A stretch of 64,000 bases of DNA, taken from positions 248,001-312,000 of the forward strand of contig NZ_WKLH01000002.1 of NCBI RefSeq assembly GCF_010882175.1, given 5' to 3'. Both the position numbers and the translations under genes were made by a program. Source of the stretch: Mangrovibacterium lignilyticum (GTDB lineage Bacteria > Bacteroidota > Bacteroidia > Bacteroidales > Prolixibacteraceae). Below are positions 61,509 through 64,000 of the stretch, in pieces (position 1 is the stretch's first letter; each line of letters opens with the position of its first letter). The notes under the pieces were generated by a model that ran no database searches, was not told where the DNA came from, and saw only the letters and a list, made by a program, of their open reading frames with translations.

Positions 61509-62836
61509 GTCGATTGTTTTTAATACTGACGATACTGGCTTGTGCTTTTTCCACCAACGCGCAGGAAACCTTCGTGTCAGCCAAATTAACCCCAGGCGAC
61601 GTGTATGTCGGGCAACCGGCAAAACTGTCGATTACCACTTACACCAACACCTGGTTCACAAGCGCTGCCAAAATACCACCGTTGGTTTTGTCCAATGCAT
61701 TTGTGGTTCCCTCTGAGAATAATGTCGGAACTGAAAGCATTAACGGAACCACCTTTAGCTACGTCTCGACTAATTTTATGATCTATCCGTATTCGAACGA
61801 AACGGTAGAAATCCCCGTGCTCAATATCATACTCTTCACCCCCGAACCCGGCGGTTTTAAAGGAAAAGAGAAAACAGTCCGATCGAAAGCACAGAAACTC
61901 TTGGTTAGCGACGCTCCCGTATCAGTCGATAAAAGTCAATGGTTGGTCGCCAATTGGCTCAGCGTTAAACAAAACTGGTCAAAGTCGCTCAAGGCTGTTA
62001 AAGTCGGTGATGTTGTTGACCGGGAAATCAGTTGGTCGGCCAGTGGCACCATGGCGGCCTTTTTCCCCGACATTGACTGGGTCAAAACTGATGGTCTGAG
62101 TGTTTATCCGGAATTGCCCGGTAGCAACACCAAAATGCCGGAACGAGGCTCTGAGCAGATAGCCTATAAGAAACAAAAAATCTCTTATCTGTTCGAGCGG
62201 GAAGGGCGCATTACGCTGCCTGCCATAAAGATGGGCTATTGGCATGCACGTCAAAATCGCTGGATCGATCGTTCCCTTCCTGAAATAATCGTTGAAGTAG
62301 CAGCCAATCCCGATCTGGCGATGTTAGCATCCGTGCGCGATTCACTGAGCCAGCTAACAGCCGATCCGACTCAGAACAGTGATTTGGAAAATGAAGCTGC
62401 TTTTCAATGGAAAACACTGCTGCCGCTTTTGCTGAAGATTGCTGCTTTAGCAATATTGCTGGGCTTGCTGGTTTATTATATTCGGCTGTTTATCCTTAAG
62501 CGGAAGCTCTATTTGCAAAGCAATACCCATCAGTTAAGCAAGCTAAAGCAAGCCTTGAGTAAAGGACAAAAACCAACCATCCAGACAGCGCTTTATCGGT
62601 GGATGGATCATTTGCCCACCAGTCGGAGAGAAGCGAATTTCTCCCGGCTTTGCGAAGCAAATCTGGACCATGTCAGCCCGTCATTGAAATCAAGCATCGA
62701 CCATTTATTCGAGCCTGAGCCAAGCATGCTGGACACCAACGATCAAAAGGAATTGCTAAAAACAGTGAAGGTGCTCCACCGGAAATGTTCTAAAAAGCCC
62801 GACAAACAAGCCAGGCGATTACAACTAAACCCGTAA
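61505..62836 (+). CDS. batD: BatD family protein
   Basis: 443 residues. The signal peptide MSRLFLILTILACAFSTNA is followed by BatD-type immunoglobulin-like domains (about 20-290: QETFVSAKLTPGDVYVGQPA; WSASGTMAAFFPDID; YLFEREGRITLPAIKMGYWH), a membrane helix near 302-325 (LLPLLLKIAALAILLGLLVY) and a cytoplasmic tail. It is the last gene of the Bat operon and is thought to be a periplasmic scaffold for the VWA proteins. It converges on the helicase-type gene 30 bp further on. Confidence 0.9.
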   Translation: MSRLFLILTILACAFSTNAQETFVSAKLTPGDVYVGQPAKLSITTYTNTWFTSAAKIPPLVLSNAFVVPSENNVGTESINGTTFSYVSTNFMIYPYSNETVEIPVLNIILFTPEPGGFKGKEKTVRSKAQKLLVSDAPVSVDKSQWLVANWLSVKQNWSKSLKAVKVGDVVDREISWSASGTMAAFFPDIDWVKTDGLSVYPELPGSNTKMPERGSEQIAYKKQKISYLFEREGRITLPAIKMGYWHARQNRWIDRSLPEIIVEVAANPDLAMLASVRDSLSQLTADPTQNSDLENEAAFQWKTLLPLLLKIAALAILLGLLVYYIRLFILKRKLYLQSNTHQLSKLKQALSKGQKPTIQTALYRWMDHLPTSRREANFSRLCEANLDHVSPSLKSSIDHLFEPEPSMLDTNDQKELLKTVKVLHRKCSKKPDKQARRLQLNP

Positions 62837-62866
62837 ATTCAATGACGAGTGTTTCGCTCCCTATGA

Positions 62867-64000
62867 CTAAGCGTTTTTCAGCCACGCTTGCACCATGCGT
62901 AGCTCGCCATAGCTGAATTGATCACCCAAGCCGTTTTTCGCTTCGGTTAAGGTACTTGCCGGGTGCTCTTCCATATAGTTCTGGATTTTATTCAGCTTGT
63001 CCAGGTCAATCAAGCGGCTTAACTCCAGCTCGCCGGTTGTTACGTAATGCGCCAGATGCCCCTCGATGGTTGTCACCGCCATATCCCGCTCAGTAGCAAT
63101 CCGCCCGATACTTTCACCATCCAGAAACCGTTGATAGCTAATCTCCCGTGACGGTACTTTCGGCTTCATCTCTTGAGTATCCAGTTGTGTTTGAACCTCA
63201 ATTTTCAATTGCTTATCCTGCGCGAAATCGGCGATCTGCTTTAAAATGGCGGTGCCGTAATGCTTTACCGTCTTTTTACCAATCCCTTTCAAATCCAGTA
63301 AGTCTTTGGTGCTTACGGGCAAGGTGTTCACAATGGCCACCAACGCTTTTTGGGTCAAAATCTGGTAGGCAGGTACACCCTGTTCATCGGCCAAATCTTT
63401 GCGCCAGGCTTGCAGTTTACGGAACAAGTCCGGGTGATTTGTTTCAACGGCCCGTGAAGTTGCAGCCGGTTCTTTTTCGGCCGGAGCCGCTGTTAACAGC
63501 GCCTTCGCACGGGTTGGCAAGTAGTCCTTAACCACCAAGCCGTTCTGACAAAGCTGCCAGCAAGCCAGTTTCACATGCAGAATCTCGTTCATCTTCCTGA
63601 GGCGTCCGTTAATGTCTTTCTTCACCCCGTGGTTGTCGGTTTCAAAGGTAGCGGCTTTCAGCACCTCCTGCCAGTCCACTTTCAACTTATCGTGAAAATA
63701 GGCGCTGGCCTTTTTAATGCGTTCCTGCAAATCGGCGTTGTTTTCCACATCGTCGGCAAGCGATGCCAGCTCGTGTACCTGACGCATAAATTTAGCCGAC
63801 ATCGGAATCATTTCGTTGGTGCATTGTGCGGATATCACTCCCAGCTTTTCGCCGAGTGTTCCCAGCACTGAACCGGCATTCTCGCCAAAGATCTTTACAG
63901 CCTGCCGAACCTGGTATTCGTACGTTTTGAAATTGAACAACTCTTCGAGCAAAGCGAGCTGGTAAGCCTTTTGCGATTGCTGCAAATCCTTTTGCTCCGG
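62867..64000 (-). CDS. HRDC and helix-turn-helix C-terminal region of a helicase-type protein (5' end outside window)
   Basis: The frame is open through the window edge, so only the last 377 residues are visible. An HRDC domain lies near the middle (LFRKLQAWRKDLADEQGVPA; LPVSTKDLLDLKGIGKKTVK). The C-terminus is a helix-turn-helix of the RecQ/Pif1-associated type (RFLDGESIGRIATERDMAVT). The N-terminal visible part is helical without motifs. Bacteroidota encode AAA-type helicases with such tails; the ATPase part must lie beyond the window. DNA repair or replication is a likely role (inference). Confidence 0.75.
   Translation of the reverse strand, partial: PEQKDLQQSQKAYQLALLEELFNFKTYEYQVRQAVKIFGENAGSVLGTLGEKLGVISAQCTNEMIPMSAKFMRQVHELASLADDVENNADLQERIKKASAYFHDKLKVDWQEVLKAATFETDNHGVKKDINGRLRKMNEILHVKLACWQLCQNGLVVKDYLPTRAKALLTAAPAEKEPAATSRAVETNHPDLFRKLQAWRKDLADEQGVPAYQILTQKALVAIVNTLPVSTKDLLDLKGIGKKTVKHYGTAILKQIADFAQDKQLKIEVQTQLDTQEMKPKVPSREISYQRFLDGESIGRIATERDMAVTTIEGHLAHYVTTGELELSRLIDLDKLNKIQNYMEEHPASTLTEAKNGLGDQFSYGELRMVQAWLKNA

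Overview
The window reads as a chromosomal piece of a Bacteroidota bacterium, most likely a Marinilabiliales/Prolixibacteraceae-type marine or sediment organism. Signs of this are a SusC/SusD pair, a Bat (aerotolerance) cluster, several outer-membrane beta-barrels with N-termini ending in -AQ, lipoproteins with Bacteroidota-style lipoboxes, and promoters of the TTTG-N19-TAnnTTTG type. The genus is inferred from gene content only. No rRNA, tRNA, CRISPR array or transposase is visible.

Layout. (1) 1-17549 (+): a long, tightly packed run. It holds three complete PQQ-like beta-propeller proteins plus the tail of a fourth, one NHL-like propeller, two Tat-type iron-sulphur or Cys-rich proteins, a NapH/NosR-like polyferredoxin membrane protein, a NuoE-NuoF fusion and a NuoG-N/GltD-like flavoprotein, followed by a GT4 glycosyltransferase and a MacB/LolD-like exporter. 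A four-helix-bundle gene flanked by inverted repeats sits between the NuoF-like and NuoG-like genes. I read the run as a predicted electron route between cytoplasmic NAD(P)H and the periplasm. It is the best candidate for an undescribed system. (2) 18044-20641: a TPR lipoprotein and a pirin, then an array of 21-bp repeats. (3) 21099-29434 (-): a compact pectin-type polysaccharide utilisation locus (pectate lyase, SusC, SusD, DUF5123-like lipoprotein). (4) 30220-34321 (-): a glycine-betaine-type ABC transporter led by its own porin, with a MarR regulator upstream. (5) 35443-38762: a DUF4242-AraC regulator, truncated haemoglobin, DUF302 protein, pterin dehydratase and FMN reductase. (6) 39122-41711 (-): a SulP transporter with a beta-carbonic anhydrase, plus a small membrane protein. 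(7) 41712-42556: a decayed FN3 gene and a second 21-bp repeat array with a different palindromic core. (8) 42557-45755: HrpB helicase and a DUF2293 protein. (9) 45849-51879 (-): a TolC/HlyD/ABC-2 efflux operon without an ATPase gene, headed by a Crp-like regulator. (10) 52031-56019: a YchJ-like protein, a small barrel, transaldolase and a conserved protein of unknown function. (11) 56433-62836 (+): the Bat operon, including a BatB-BatC fusion whose metal-binding VWA motif is degenerate. (12) The window ends in the C-terminal part of an HRDC/HTH helicase-type protein.

How the parts fit. The pectin locus feeds carbon. The betaine transporter, SulP/carbonic anhydrase pair, haemoglobin and Bat cluster suit life under salt and changing oxygen. 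The first region would add a redox module linking the cytoplasmic NAD(P)H pool to exported proteins. All functional statements rest on motifs seen in the translated sequence; no database search was possible.
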